64,000 bases of DNA from PWND01 sp964614525 (GTDB lineage: Bacteria; Bacteroidota; Bacteroidia; Bacteroidales; UBA7960): assembly GCA_964614525.1 (NCBI GenBank), contig CAZTPA010000009.1:1-64000 (forward strand), given 5' to 3'. The first letter of the stretch is position 1. Every line of letters begins with the position of its first letter. The translations under genes were made by a program, and so were the position numbers. Of the stretch, positions 34,239-44,500 are shown piece by piece. The notes under the pieces are model-generated. The model searched no databases, was not told the origin of the DNA, and saw nothing but the letters and a program-made list of their open reading frames with translations.

Positions 34239-35126
34239 TTACCTTCTGTTTGCCATATAAACGCCACCCAGAATTATTACTATCCACAGCATAAAAATAG
34301 CCAGGAAAGCTTCACCATCCAGAATACCCCACAAAATAGATACCAGCGGCATAAGATAAGTAACACTTGAGGCAAAAACAGCTGAAGTCCGTTTAATAAC
34401 TCTCACATTAAGAATCACAGCAAGGGAAGTTCCAAAGAAAGCCAGAATAGTAATGTAACCCAAACTTTTCCATGCATCAGGATCATTTTGCATTACGAAA
34501 ATGAAATCTGACATTGAAAAGACATATATTATTGCGGGAATACCTATAAACAAAAAAGCTATTGAAACAATTGTGACAGTATCATATTTTGTCAAAAACT
34601 GCTTAATAATATTCATATTGAAAGCGTAGCAAATAGTAGCTGCAACAACAGCAAGAGAATAGTACGAATTAATTACAAAATCTCCATTAGAAGAAGCAAT
34701 CAGCAAACCAACAGCACCAACTAAACCAACAAATACACCAACAATATTAAACCAACGAGCTTTAATATTAAAAAGCAGAATCCCAACAAGCAAAGTAAAC
34801 AAAGGAGTAAGTGAGTTGAGAATGCCCGCCATAAAACTTTCGATACCTGTTTGAGCTTTAGCAAATAAAAAAGCAGGCAATCCATTTCCCAATATACCGG
34901 CAAGAATGAAATATTTTATATCCTCTTTATGAATTCGTTTTAATCGGGATACTGCAAAAGGAATTAATACAACGAAAGATAATCCGACTCTCAGAGCTCC
35001 AACCTGATAATGAGAAAATGAATCCAGTCCTCTTTTTATAAAAATAAAAGAACTACCCCAAACAAACATAAGAAAAATTAAAGTTGCCCAGTCAATGAAG
35101 GCCGGCTTGCTGTCATTATTAGCCAT
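34239..35126 (-). CDS. EamA-family (DMT) permease
   Basis: The 295-residue protein has ten membrane segments in two EamA repeats (~12-145 and ~155-290). Typical motifs are FVWGSSFIFIKRGLDSFSHY and AGILNSLTPLFTLLVGILLF in the first half, and SSVTYLMPLVSILWGIL in the second. Such permeases export amino acids or metabolites; the substrate cannot be predicted. It stands alone, between a shared terminator and the rpsF promoter region. Confidence 0.92.
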   Translation of the reverse strand: MANNDSKPAFIDWATLIFLMFVWGSSFIFIKRGLDSFSHYQVGALRVGLSFVVLIPFAVSRLKRIHKEDIKYFILAGILGNGLPAFLFAKAQTGIESFMAGILNSLTPLFTLLVGILLFNIKARWFNIVGVFVGLVGAVGLLIASSNGDFVINSYYSLAVVAATICYAFNMNIIKQFLTKYDTVTIVSIAFLFIGIPAIIYVFSMSDFIFVMQNDPDAWKSLGYITILAFFGTSLAVILNVRVIKRTSAVFASSVTYLMPLVSILWGILDGEAFLAIFMLWIVIILGGVYMANRR

Positions 35127-35195
35127 CCCGGAAATGTTATAGTATGTTTTTCATCGTAAAAGTAAGGATAATTTTTTCATATGAAATAATTTTCC

Positions 35196-35203
35196 TATCT
35201 TTG
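35196..35203 (+). promoter_or_regulatory. -7 element of the rpsF-rpsR-rplI promoter
   Basis: TATCTTTG followed by CCCTCCG, very like the rplU promoter. About 50 bases before the rpsF ATG. The -33 region is TTTTTT without a clear TTG. Confidence 0.65.
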
Positions 35204-35252
35204 CCCTCCGTTTTTAAGGAAATTTTTAATTAATAAACTAAAAATCAATAAG

Positions 35253-35606
35253 ATGTTAAAACAGTACGAAACCGTTTTCATTATGACTCCCGTTTTGTCT
35301 GATGAACAGATGAAGGAAGCGGTAAGTAAGTTTCAGAATTATCTGAAAGAAAAAGGTGCAGAAATAGTGTCTGAAGAACACTGGGGCCTTAGGAAACTTG
35401 CCTATCCTATTCAAAAAAAATCAACAGGCTTTTATCACCTGATCAACTTCAAAGCAGAAGGTAAATTAATTGCAGAACTGGAAGTTGAATTTAAGCGCGA
35501 TGAGCGAATTATGCGATTTCTCACAGTTGCTCTTGACAAACATGCTGTAGCATATAACGAAAAGAGAATGAGAGAGAAAGAAGTTGCAAAAACTCAGGAA
35601 TCATAA
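35253..35606 (+). CDS. rpsF: 30S ribosomal protein S6
   Basis: This is a 117-residue protein with the S6 fold motifs LKQYETVFIMTPVLSDEQMK, EHWGLRKLAYPIQKKSTGFY and FKRDERIMRFLTV. S6 binds 16S rRNA as a heterodimer with S18, encoded 27 bases downstream. It is the first gene of the rpsF-rpsR-rplI operon. Confidence 0.98.
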   Translation: MLKQYETVFIMTPVLSDEQMKEAVSKFQNYLKEKGAEIVSEEHWGLRKLAYPIQKKSTGFYHLINFKAEGKLIAELEVEFKRDERIMRFLTVALDKHAVAYNEKRMREKEVAKTQES

Positions 35607-35633
35607 TTTTAAAAAACTAAAAACAAAATAATT

Positions 35634-35906
35634 ATGGCAAGTCCTCAAAATTCAGAAATAAGATATCTGGCACCAATTGCTGTTGATATCAAAAAGAAGA
35701 AATACTGCCGATTTAAAAAATCCGGCATTAAGTATATTGACTATAAGGATGCAAATTTTTTGCTAAAGTTTGTAAACGAACAAGGTAAAATTTTACCTCG
35801 TCGTCTAACCGGTACTTCAGTTAAATATCAACATAAAGTATCAAGAGCTATAAAAAGGGCAAGACATCTTGCTATATTACCTTACGTTGCAGACTTGTTA
35901 AAATAG
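35634..35906 (+). CDS. rpsR: 30S ribosomal protein S18
   Basis: This is a 90-residue basic protein with KKYCRFKKSGIKYIDYKDAN, LPRRLTGTSVKYQHKVSRAI and KRARHLAILPYV, the S18 signature. Its stop codon is part of the Shine-Dalgarno sequence for rplI. Confidence 0.98.
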   Translation: MASPQNSEIRYLAPIAVDIKKKKYCRFKKSGIKYIDYKDANFLLKFVNEQGKILPRRLTGTSVKYQHKVSRAIKRARHLAILPYVADLLK

Positions 35907-35910
35907 GAGG
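35904..35910 (+). promoter_or_regulatory. Strong Shine-Dalgarno of rplI
   Basis: TAGGAGG overlaps the rpsR stop TAG and ends six bases before ATG 35917. Good Shine-Dalgarno sequences are uncommon in Bacteroidota, so this one marks translational coupling. Confidence 0.75.
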
Positions 35911-35916
35911 TATAAA

Positions 35917-36366
35917 ATGGAAATTATTTTAAGAGAAGATATCACAGGTTTAGGATACAAAGACGACATAGTAACCGTAAAACCGGGTTATGGAAGAAAT
36001 TATCTAATCCCAAAAGGATTAGCAATTCTTGCTGTTAGTTCTGAAAAGAAAAAGCTGGCTGAAACAATTAAGCAAAGAGCTTTCAAAGAAGAAAAAATCC
36101 AAAAAGAAGCAAATGCACTTGCTGAAAAATTGCAAGGAATATCTGTAAAAATCGGAGCAAAAGCCGGTACATCAGGTAAAATTTTTGGATCTGTAAACTC
36201 ATTGCAAATTGCAGAGGCTATAAAATCTCAGTATGATATTGATATTGATCGGAAAAAGATCGTTATTGATGGTGAGTCAGTAAAGGAAACAGGCAGTTAT
36301 TCTGCAAAAGTTAATCTTTACAAAGACATAAAAGCTGAAATAAGTTTTGAAGTTATAGCTGAATAA
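35917..36366 (+). CDS. rplI: 50S ribosomal protein L9
   Basis: This is a 149-residue protein with the N-terminal domain MEIILREDITGLGYKDDIVT, VKPGYGRNYLIPKGLA, a long connecting helix (~45-80) and a C-terminal domain (KAGTSGKIFGSVNS). Third gene of the operon. Confidence 0.98.
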   Translation: MEIILREDITGLGYKDDIVTVKPGYGRNYLIPKGLAILAVSSEKKKLAETIKQRAFKEEKIQKEANALAEKLQGISVKIGAKAGTSGKIFGSVNSLQIAEAIKSQYDIDIDRKKIVIDGESVKETGSYSAKVNLYKDIKAEISFEVIAE

Positions 36367-36387
36367 GATTTTTTTTGATTTTTTTTT

Positions 36388-36526
36388 AGCTGTTTCAAAA
36401 GACAGAATAAATTCACGCAGAGATTATAATTACTCAAAAGCAAAAATTATTTAGCATAGCTTTGTATTTTTGCTTTTGAGTTTTTCTATAAATTCTTTTT
36501 TGTGATGCTGTATTTTTGAAACAGCT
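36388..36526 (+). terminator. Two nested inverted repeats after rplI
   Basis: Inner: ACTCAAAAGCAAAAAT (36432-36447) and ATTTTTGCTTTTGAGT (36466-36481), a perfect 16-bp stem followed by TTTT. Outer: AGCTGTTTCAAAA (36388-36400) and TTTTGAAACAGCT (36514-36526), perfect over 13 bp and followed by nine T. Both halves end in U-tracts, so either can terminate plus-strand transcription before the methyltransferase gene at 36551. Confidence 0.75.
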
Positions 36527-36550
36527 TTTTTTTTAATTCATTTAAACAAT

Positions 36551-37324
36551 ATGCTTACAAATGCAACAATAAAAGAAATAAAGGCTTTGCACAAAAAAAA
36601 CTTCAGACAGGAGAAAGGCCTCTTCATAGCTGAAGGTGATAAAATATGCAGAGAGATGTTGCAAAGCAAGTATAGCATAGTTGGCATTTATGCCTTGGAA
36701 TCATGGTTGAAAGAGAATGAAAATTTACTTTCAAATCATAAAAACACCTCCATTACAGAAAAAGAACTTTCAAGAATCAGCACTCTGAAAACTCCCAACA
36801 AGGTTTTAATTGTAGCAGAAAAAACATTTACACAAACTTCTGACATTGCTTTAAAAGGAAATATCACTTTAGTACTTGACAATATTCAGGATGCAGGAAA
36901 CCTGGGAACAATAATCCGCACTGCAGACTGGTTTGGAGTAAATAACATAATTTGTTCCCCTGACACTGTTGAACTACATAATCCCAAAGTAATACAATCA
37001 ACTATGGGCTCATTTATGAGAATAAATGTAATACATGCAGAACTCGGGAAGTATTTTAAAGAAATAATAAGCCCAACAAATATATCGGTCTACGGAGCAA
37101 TGCTAAATGGAGAAAAATTACCGGAAGTAACTCCACCCAAAGAATGCGTAATAATAATAGGAAATGAGTCAAAGGGTATTTCAAAGGAACTTATACCACA
37201 TATAACAAATAAGATAACAATACCTGCATATTTTTCAAACTATAACGAAACGAAGGCCGAATCACTAAATGCTGCTGTTGCCACTTCTATCTTACTTTCA
37301 TGGTTTAGAATGAGAACTGTTTAA
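36551..37324 (+). CDS. TrmH/SpoU-family RNA 2'-O-methyltransferase
   Basis: The N-terminal ~90 residues form the SpoU substrate-binding domain (KALHKKNFRQEKGLFIAEGD). The SPOUT knot then shows motif 1 LVLDNIQDAGNLGTIIRTAD, motif 2 VIIIGNESKGISKEL and motif 3 ESLNAAVATSILL. Such enzymes methylate 23S rRNA or tRNA ribose; the target cannot be told. It has 257 residues. The ATG is only 25 bases after the outer hairpin, which could influence its expression. Confidence 0.92.
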   Translation: MLTNATIKEIKALHKKNFRQEKGLFIAEGDKICREMLQSKYSIVGIYALESWLKENENLLSNHKNTSITEKELSRISTLKTPNKVLIVAEKTFTQTSDIALKGNITLVLDNIQDAGNLGTIIRTADWFGVNNIICSPDTVELHNPKVIQSTMGSFMRINVIHAELGKYFKEIISPTNISVYGAMLNGEKLPEVTPPKECVIIIGNESKGISKELIPHITNKITIPAYFSNYNETKAESLNAAVATSILLSWFRMRTV

Positions 37325-37362
37325 TTAGAAAAGAGCATTCAATTCTGTAATTTTGGTAGTTT

Positions 37363-40300
37363 TTATACTCTAAAACCAATTACAAGTATATCATCAATTT
37401 GAAAATATTCATCAGTCATCCAATCTTTCAATTTTTGTTCAAGCAATCCTTTTTGCTTCTCCATAGGATTTTTATAAATACTTAATAGCAACTCTTTAAA
37501 AGCATTTTTACCCATGCTTACTCCTTTTGGGCCGCCAAATTGGTCTCTGTATCCGTCAGAGAAAATATATACAACATCATTGCTTTGCAGCTGAATCTGA
37601 TGAGTTTCAAAAGGTCTTTCCTTATGGTGAATCCCGATAGGATTGCGTGTAGGCTTATATTCTGTTAATTCATTATTTCTAATCAGGAATAGAGGATTAT
37701 TAGCACCTGCATAATATAAAACATTGCTTTCTGTGTTTAATGTGCAAAATGCCAGATCCATTCCATCTTTTTGTTCAGCCCTACTGCCGGTCTGTCCCAG
37801 TGTTGTTTTTGTTTTTTCACGCAATTGATCTAATACTGCCGATACATTTTCGGTCTGTTCTCTTAAAGCTACTTCATTTAAAAAAGCAATACCAAGCATA
37901 CTCATAAAAGCTCCCGGAACACCGTGCCCCGTGCAATCTGCAGCAACTATTGACACATAAGGTTCATTGGCTTTCACCCAATAAAAATCACCACTTACAA
38001 TATCTCTGGGAACCCAAAAAATAAAACTCTCAGGAAGATATTTCTTTAAGAAATCCTCTTCGGGGACCAATGCATTTTGAATGCGGCTTGCATATCTTAT
38101 ACTGCTTGTAATCTCATCTTTTTGCCTGAGCACCAGTTTATGTTGCTTTGAAATTTCATTTTTTTGCGCTCTAATTTCTTCCGTTCGCTTTTCAATAATC
38201 TTTTCAAGTTGAATGTTTTTCGCTTTCAACCTCATTAAACTTAACTTCACAATTAACATTATAATAAGTAATGCTAAAATACCATAAGCAATATAAGCAA
38301 AGGTAGTTCTGTACCATGGTGGTAATATTCGAACAACATATGAAATTACTTCACTTTCATTTTCATAAATATCCTTCGCTTTAACAAAGAATATATACTC
38401 TCCCTCTCTTAAATTTATATATTCCTGAGTATTCAATTCAGTCCATTCTGACCAATCCTCATCAAGTCCTTCCAATTTAAATGAATACAATGCTTTGTGG
38501 TTATTTTCAATAAATGGAGATGCAAACTCAAAAATGATTCTATTTGAGGAATACGGAAGCACAATTCTTCGTGGAATTCCTTTCCGATATGGATAATAAA
38601 AAAGAATAGAATCATTCTTTGTAAGTATTCTGCTAAAATTAATTTTAGGAATATCAGAAAATTTTTCTTTCCAATCAGTATTAACTTTAAGCAAACCATC
38701 ATCAGTTGCGATCCATACATTAGCTGAATCAACAGCTGTTAAGTCATAAATTCTACCTGCATCCACAATAGTAAAAGGTTTATTATCAAGATCTTTTAAA
38801 CTGAGGCCATAGTGAATTTCATTATCCAAAGAAATCCATGCTTTATTATGCATATATTTAAGAAGCAAAACAGAGACTGAGTCAATTCCTGGTATATCAA
38901 CATAATCAAAAAAACCTTGTTCTCTTTTCGCATTTGAGTCTTCTTGCGCTGAATCATCGTAATCATCTCTGATAAAATGCATTAAACCTGAAGCAACTCC
39001 AAAATACACATTCTCTTTATAATTAAATGGCCTGACCCAGGTTTGTCCCAATCCTGTTTGTTGTCCAATATACATATCCATTTCATAAGTATAATCGGGT
39101 TTTATAAGCACATTCCATGCTCCTTCATTTAAAGTACCAATCCATAAGTCATTTCCATCACCACTATACAAAATATTTTCAGCAATATTTAATGGGTTTA
39201 AAGATGAAAGTTCTGGATATTCAGCAAGTTTTCTTAATCCTCTTTTTGTAGCATAAACAAACAATCCATTTTCTCCAATTACAAAAAGAAGATCATTTTT
39301 CTGAGAAAAATATATTACGGGAGCATCAATATCTTCAATTATTTTCAGGCCTGCCTTTTCACTCCATACGAACAAACCATCAGAAGATCCAATAATCAAA
39401 TTATCATCAATCGACATCAAACTTTTAACATCAAAATTAGTATTGCCAATTTGAGAAAAATGCTTAAAAACCTTATCATCGGGAATAATATTTTTTTTGA
39501 ATAAGCCTATGGATGTCCCGGCAAAAATATCTTCATTATGCTGAATAACAGATTGGGTAGTTCCCCATATTCCGGTGTTATAATCAAACATTGAAATGCC
39601 GCTATTATAATTTACCATGCTAATACCGGTATTAAGAGTGATCCACAAATTATTATTGCTGTCCTGAAATACTTGATTTATTTCATTATCTCTTAATCCT
39701 GAGTTTTGATCAATTATTTGATATAGATTCCCATCCTGATCAATTATTACAACCCCACTATTTAGAGTTGATAAAGCAATAAGATTATTATGAAGCATTG
39801 TCCCTCCGATAATCTGGGAATTATTCAGATAATCGGTATAATTGCTAAACAAAGGATATATTCCTTTTGATTCTTCTTTAAGAGAATATTTAAAAAGACC
39901 TATTTCCTGGCTAACCAATAAATACTCATTATCGTTGCCGGGAAAAATTCCAAAGATTCCATAATCACTAAATATCTCACCATTTTTAACAAGCTTAAAG
40001 TTTTGACCGTCGTATTTCATCAGTCCAATTCCTCTTTGCCTGACAAAAAGTTCACCTTCCACAACGAATGCAAGGTGGAAAGAAGTTTGCGGTTCAATAA
40101 TTTCCAACGACTCTCCATCCCAAAGGAAAATATTTTCCTGGGCAAAAAACAGCACTTTCTGATTATAATAGTAAATCCTCCATACATTATTAAAAAAGGA
40201 ATCTTCCGCACTCAGGGAATCGGAAAGAGAAACATATTCATACTTTCCTGTCGGCTTTGTTTTAAGAAAACCGAACTCACCGCTTGCACCGACAAATATT

Positions 40301-40605
40301 TCACCGGAAGGTGCAGCCATCAAAGAAGTCACATAAACACCATGAAGAGGAATACGAATAGGATCCCAGTTTTCGCCATCATATTGCAGCACGCGATATG
40401 CATTGCCAAAATACATAATACCGTGAAGATCTTCGGTAATTGCCCAGTTTTGAGCACTGCATGAATCCCCATATTCACGCTGAGTATAATTTACAGTTGG
40501 TTGTCTTTCAAAGTGATTTACAAGTGGCTTTGAATTAAGGCTTACTGCATAAATATTCATTGTCGAAATCAGAAAAATGAATAAAGATGCAATTAGTTTG
40601 AACAT
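37363..40605 (-). CDS. Propeller-type sensor with SpoIIE/PP2C phosphatase
   Basis: The 1080-residue protein has a signal peptide (~1-20), two seven-bladed periplasmic propellers of two-component-regulator type (~40-680, units like NLWITLNTGISMVNY and DLWIGTLNEGAW), a Y_Y_Y domain (~700-765), one membrane helix (~770-793), a coiled coil (IEKRTEEIRAQKNEISKQHK) and a C-terminal SpoIIE PP2C domain. Metal-site residues are present: VSGDFYW, ADCTGHGVPGAFMSM, DGMDLAF, FSDGYRDQFGG and QIDDILVIGF. It looks active. It should sense an external signal and dephosphorylate a cytosolic phosphoprotein. It follows the small secreted gene by 35 bases. Confidence 0.92.
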   Translation of the reverse strand: MFKLIASLFIFLISTMNIYAVSLNSKPLVNHFERQPTVNYTQREYGDSCSAQNWAITEDLHGIMYFGNAYRVLQYDGENWDPIRIPLHGVYVTSLMAAPSGEIFVGASGEFGFLKTKPTGKYEYVSLSDSLSAEDSFFNNVWRIYYYNQKVLFFAQENIFLWDGESLEIIEPQTSFHLAFVVEGELFVRQRGIGLMKYDGQNFKLVKNGEIFSDYGIFGIFPGNDNEYLLVSQEIGLFKYSLKEESKGIYPLFSNYTDYLNNSQIIGGTMLHNNLIALSTLNSGVVIIDQDGNLYQIIDQNSGLRDNEINQVFQDSNNNLWITLNTGISMVNYNSGISMFDYNTGIWGTTQSVIQHNEDIFAGTSIGLFKKNIIPDDKVFKHFSQIGNTNFDVKSLMSIDDNLIIGSSDGLFVWSEKAGLKIIEDIDAPVIYFSQKNDLLFVIGENGLFVYATKRGLRKLAEYPELSSLNPLNIAENILYSGDGNDLWIGTLNEGAWNVLIKPDYTYEMDMYIGQQTGLGQTWVRPFNYKENVYFGVASGLMHFIRDDYDDSAQEDSNAKREQGFFDYVDIPGIDSVSVLLLKYMHNKAWISLDNEIHYGLSLKDLDNKPFTIVDAGRIYDLTAVDSANVWIATDDGLLKVNTDWKEKFSDIPKINFSRILTKNDSILFYYPYRKGIPRRIVLPYSSNRIIFEFASPFIENNHKALYSFKLEGLDEDWSEWTELNTQEYINLREGEYIFFVKAKDIYENESEVISYVVRILPPWYRTTFAYIAYGILALLIIMLIVKLSLMRLKAKNIQLEKIIEKRTEEIRAQKNEISKQHKLVLRQKDEITSSIRYASRIQNALVPEEDFLKKYLPESFIFWVPRDIVSGDFYWVKANEPYVSIVAADCTGHGVPGAFMSMLGIAFLNEVALREQTENVSAVLDQLREKTKTTLGQTGSRAEQKDGMDLAFCTLNTESNVLYYAGANNPLFLIRNNELTEYKPTRNPIGIHHKERPFETHQIQLQSNDVVYIFSDGYRDQFGGPKGVSMGKNAFKELLLSIYKNPMEKQKGLLEQKLKDWMTDEYFQIDDILVIGFRV

Positions 40606-40640
40606 AAAATAGTATTTGAGGAAGCCTTTTTCAGAATAAT

Positions 40641-41444
40641 TTACATGTCAATATTTTCTTTGATCCACTCTTCAAGGCTCTCACGATCAGGCGTACCATA
40701 GAACTCATTAATAAAAGACAGAGCTTCGTTTACTTTTTCCTCATATGATTTCTCTTCGAAGACTTCAAAAATTATAGTAATCTCATTAGCAAGTTCCTGG
40801 TTATCAATAATTACAGGTTCAAAACTACCCAATAATGTATTTTTGTTACCAAGATTTCTTTGCATATACCAAACTTCCATTTCAGAAACAGCATCTTGTT
40901 CTATTGAATTACCGTCAACCTTAAAAATCTCATCTTTGTTTAAAATGAGATAATTATCCTTAAATGATAATTTTTTGTTTATTTTCTCATTATTGTAAAC
41001 ATATTGGATATAGAAGAAATTATCTTCATCCATTGGAAAAGCATCGGGATTCATTTTAAGGTTAACTTTATCAAAAAGCACATATTTACCATTAAAATGA
41101 TTCTTCATATCCAGGACTGTCATTAGTTCTGAGCTTCTGGAACTGATATTACTCATGGCGGGAGTATAACTTGCTTTAGCGTAAGCCAGGTCAGTATTGT
41201 CGGGTCTGAGGACAAAACGGCCATTTTCAGGACTAATTACTGTTGCAATAGAATTATAGGTTTTAAAAACAAGAGGATCTTCCTCATTAAACACGGTGCC
41301 TCTTTCGAGCATAGCATTTGTTTTTTCCAATAAGATTGTACCATTAACTCTTATAGTGTGATAATCCTGAGCATTAAGGTTAGTGCTGCATAAAAAAGAT
41401 GCAGTAACTATAATTCCTGTTATAGCTTTAATAATTGTTTTCAT
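40641..41444 (-). CDS. Secreted protein of unknown function
   Basis: The 267-residue protein has a signal peptide (MKTIIKAITGIIVTASFL…, cleavage near NLNAQ). The first third (~28-75: LLEKTNAMLERGTVFNEEDP, ATVISPENGRFVL) loosely resembles a FecR-type small beta domain; the rest has no recognised motif. An acidic helical tail ends ESLEEWIKENIDM. It lies between the TPR-CHAT and propeller-phosphatase genes on one strand with short gaps, so it probably works in the same pathway. I do not recognise the family with certainty. Confidence 0.75.
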   Translation of the reverse strand: MKTIIKAITGIIVTASFLCSTNLNAQDYHTIRVNGTILLEKTNAMLERGTVFNEEDPLVFKTYNSIATVISPENGRFVLRPDNTDLAYAKASYTPAMSNISSRSSELMTVLDMKNHFNGKYVLFDKVNLKMNPDAFPMDEDNFFYIQYVYNNEKINKKLSFKDNYLILNKDEIFKVDGNSIEQDAVSEMEVWYMQRNLGNKNTLLGSFEPVIIDNQELANEITIIFEVFEEKSYEEKVNEALSFINEFYGTPDRESLEEWIKENIDM

Positions 41445-41523
41445 GTCTGAATATTTTTGTAATTGTTTTTTAAGAGGATAAATTTACAAATTAGTATAAT
41501 AAATTCCTAAATATTCTTAAATT

Positions 41524-44500
41524 TTATTCAATAAGTACAAAAGCAGCCCAAAAAAACGGGTCATATTTGCTTCTCATAATCTTTTGTGTTTCAAAAAAAG
41601 CCTCATGTAAATCATTCTTATGTAACAATAATTTATAGAAGTTTCTCATAAACTCCTCTGTTTCATTATCCGGCACTTTCCACAAACTCATTATCATGTG
41701 ATTTGTTCCCGCCATTTTAAAGGCTCTTTGCAAACCATACACACCTTCACTGCCTTTGATTTCACCAAGTCCGGTCTCACAAGCCGACATAACAACGAGT
41801 TTATTTTCTCTCATATCGATATTAATAACTTCCAATGCAGTCAATACGCCATCATCTCCATTTATTTCCTTTGAGCCTGACCAATAATCATTAACACCGG
41901 CAAATACCAATCCCGATCTCATAAGAGGATTATTGTTATTGACGAAGTTCTTGTGTCCAAAACCGGGCGTTCCTGCTCTAAAAACCACATCATCATAAAT
42001 CACTTCAGATGCGACTATTTCTTTGATTTTTTCAGGATCCGGAAAAAAGAAACCGTGCGTAGCAACATGCAATAATTGACTATTTTTTGCTAAATCCTTA
42101 AAATTCTCTTCGGTTGCATTTCTGCCGGTTTTAGTTATTGTGTTCGGAGCTTTTGACGTTGCAATAGTTTTAATATTATTAACCTCATCCAAAGTACCCG
42201 GCAAATATGCCCACGACATGTCATCAGACTCTATTGCGTAATCAATACCGCCAAATAATGTCAAGCGGGTTTCTTCATTAATACTAAAATCAGATTCGGT
42301 GCCAACATATGCTGTTGTACTTAGATTGAACAAGTTATAATCATCAATAATAAAATGATCTCCCTCAGTACTAATAGCTGAAAAAGCTATCTTATGTAAT
42401 AAGCCGGATGCTGATAAATAAACATTATCAGTATGATGAAGATAGCCTTCAAGTGGTTTCCAAATAATATCATACAAGTTTGAAACTGTAGTGTATCTTT
42501 CACCATAAATACTGCTGATATACTGATAATTATTACCACCGTACTGACTTAATACATCACTAAGCAATTCTTCCTTGAATAAAGATATCATAGCAGGAAA
42601 ATCTCTTTCAGGCTTTATAATAAGAGCGCAATATAAAATTTCATCATTAGAATTTTTAAAGTGAGTGAATTCAACAGCAGCTTCGTTAGGTTTCAAACTT
42701 TCTTTTACTGTTTGCCATGATATAGCAATGCTTTTTTCGAACTCATTAAACTCATTTGAATTTCTAACCAGGAATCTTTCTAATTCATTTGCTTTTTCTT
42801 CAAGTTCAGAAAGATCTGCCTCTCTTTCATCAGCAGCTAATGTGTACAATTCTGCAATATTTTGCTTGAGTTGTATCCAGTTATTGAATCTTGTTATCAA
42901 GTCCTCATCATTGCTTGACAATATAGCATTTCTCATAGCTGAACTTGACTTCAGCAACAGGCCTTTATTTCTTAAAAGATTATCATAAACATTGCCGCTT
43001 ATAGCAGGATTTATATGCTGATACTTAAGAGCAAAGTCATTAAAGCGATCAAAATCTTCTGCCACAGTTTCAAAGAATTTTTCCTTTTCACTTTCAGAAA
43101 GAATAGAAAAATTCCTGGTAATTTCATCATGATTCATTTCAATAACCTGCAAATAATATTTTTCAGCCTCTTCGAACTTATTCGTAATATTATATGCCCA
43201 GGCTAATTGCCTGCATGCCTCTCTCAAAGTATTTAAATATCCGCCGTCTTCAGAAATCATACGACTTTTATCTGCGAGATTAATTGCTACATTATATTCA
43301 CCTTCTTCTATCTTAAGTGCTGACAAGCTTGCCAGCACCATAGCTTTTCCGTGTTTATCATTAATTTCTTCATAAATATCAAGAGACTGAGAATAATAAT
43401 CCACAGCCTTTTGGAAATCTCCCTGGAACCTGTGAATATTCCCCATATTTAAAAGGCTGGCAGCAAGTCCTGACCTATCATTTGCACTAAACTTAATATT
43501 AAAAGATTTTTGATAATAATCACTCGCTGTAGAATAATCGCCGGCAATTTCATAAATAACACCCAGATTATTATAACAATATGCTATTGCATCCTTTTTG
43601 CCCAATTGCTCATAAATCAGAGTAGCTTTAAGGTAAGAGTTCTCTGCTCTTAGCAAATCACCCAGTTGCCTAAAAACCACACCCATATTATTGTAAATTG
43701 CAGCCTCTGCCTCTCTGTTTTCCATTTTATCGGCAAACTTCAAGGCCTCTTCATATAAATCAATTGCTTTAGGAAGGTCACCATAGATTTCCTGAACATT
43801 TGCTAAAGCATTCAGGCAGGATGAAGCCATGTTCATTTCATCGTTTTCCCTGAAGATCAATAATGCCTTCTCATAATTTTCAATAGCAAGTTTAAACTGT
43901 GTTTCCTGGCGAAACAAATCGGCCAGGCCGTAATAAGACTCAGCCACAATATTATCATACGGTTCTAAATCAGAATTTATATTCTTATTATAAAACTCTT
44001 TTGCTTTGTAAATATTTTTTTCTTTTTCGTAAGTCTTTGCAATAATGTTATTGATTTTAGCAACTTCTGGGATATTATTCATATCCAAATAATCATTTTG
44101 AGCTTTAATGAAATATTCTCTGGCCTCACTATACTTTTCTGCCTGCACCAACACATCGCCAATGCTCATATTTGCTCGCGTAATAAGTATTGGGTCATTA
44201 AGCTCTTTTCCCAGTTCAAGATATTCATTATAATATTGCAAAGACTTATCTACCTCACCCATATGTGAGTATATATTACTTAAGTTGAGCAAGCCATCAA
44301 ACAGCATTTGCCCCTGCCCCGTCTCCTTTGCAAGTTCAACAACAATTTTCCAGGCTTCTACACATTCATTATAATTACCCAAATTATAATGAATAATAGC
44401 AATATTATTCAGAGCAAGAACTTCATAATTCTTATTTCCAACACTTCTGCTATATTCCAGATATTTTGAATAATATTCGTATGCCTTATTATATTCATGA

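Noticed and set aside
40003..40464. 153-residue frame antisense to the propeller phosphatase
   Set aside because: Shadow of a clearly coding gene on the other strand; no domain and no start signal.
42665..42988. 107-residue frame antisense to TPR-CHAT
   Set aside because: Ser/Leu-rich shadow of the coding strand.
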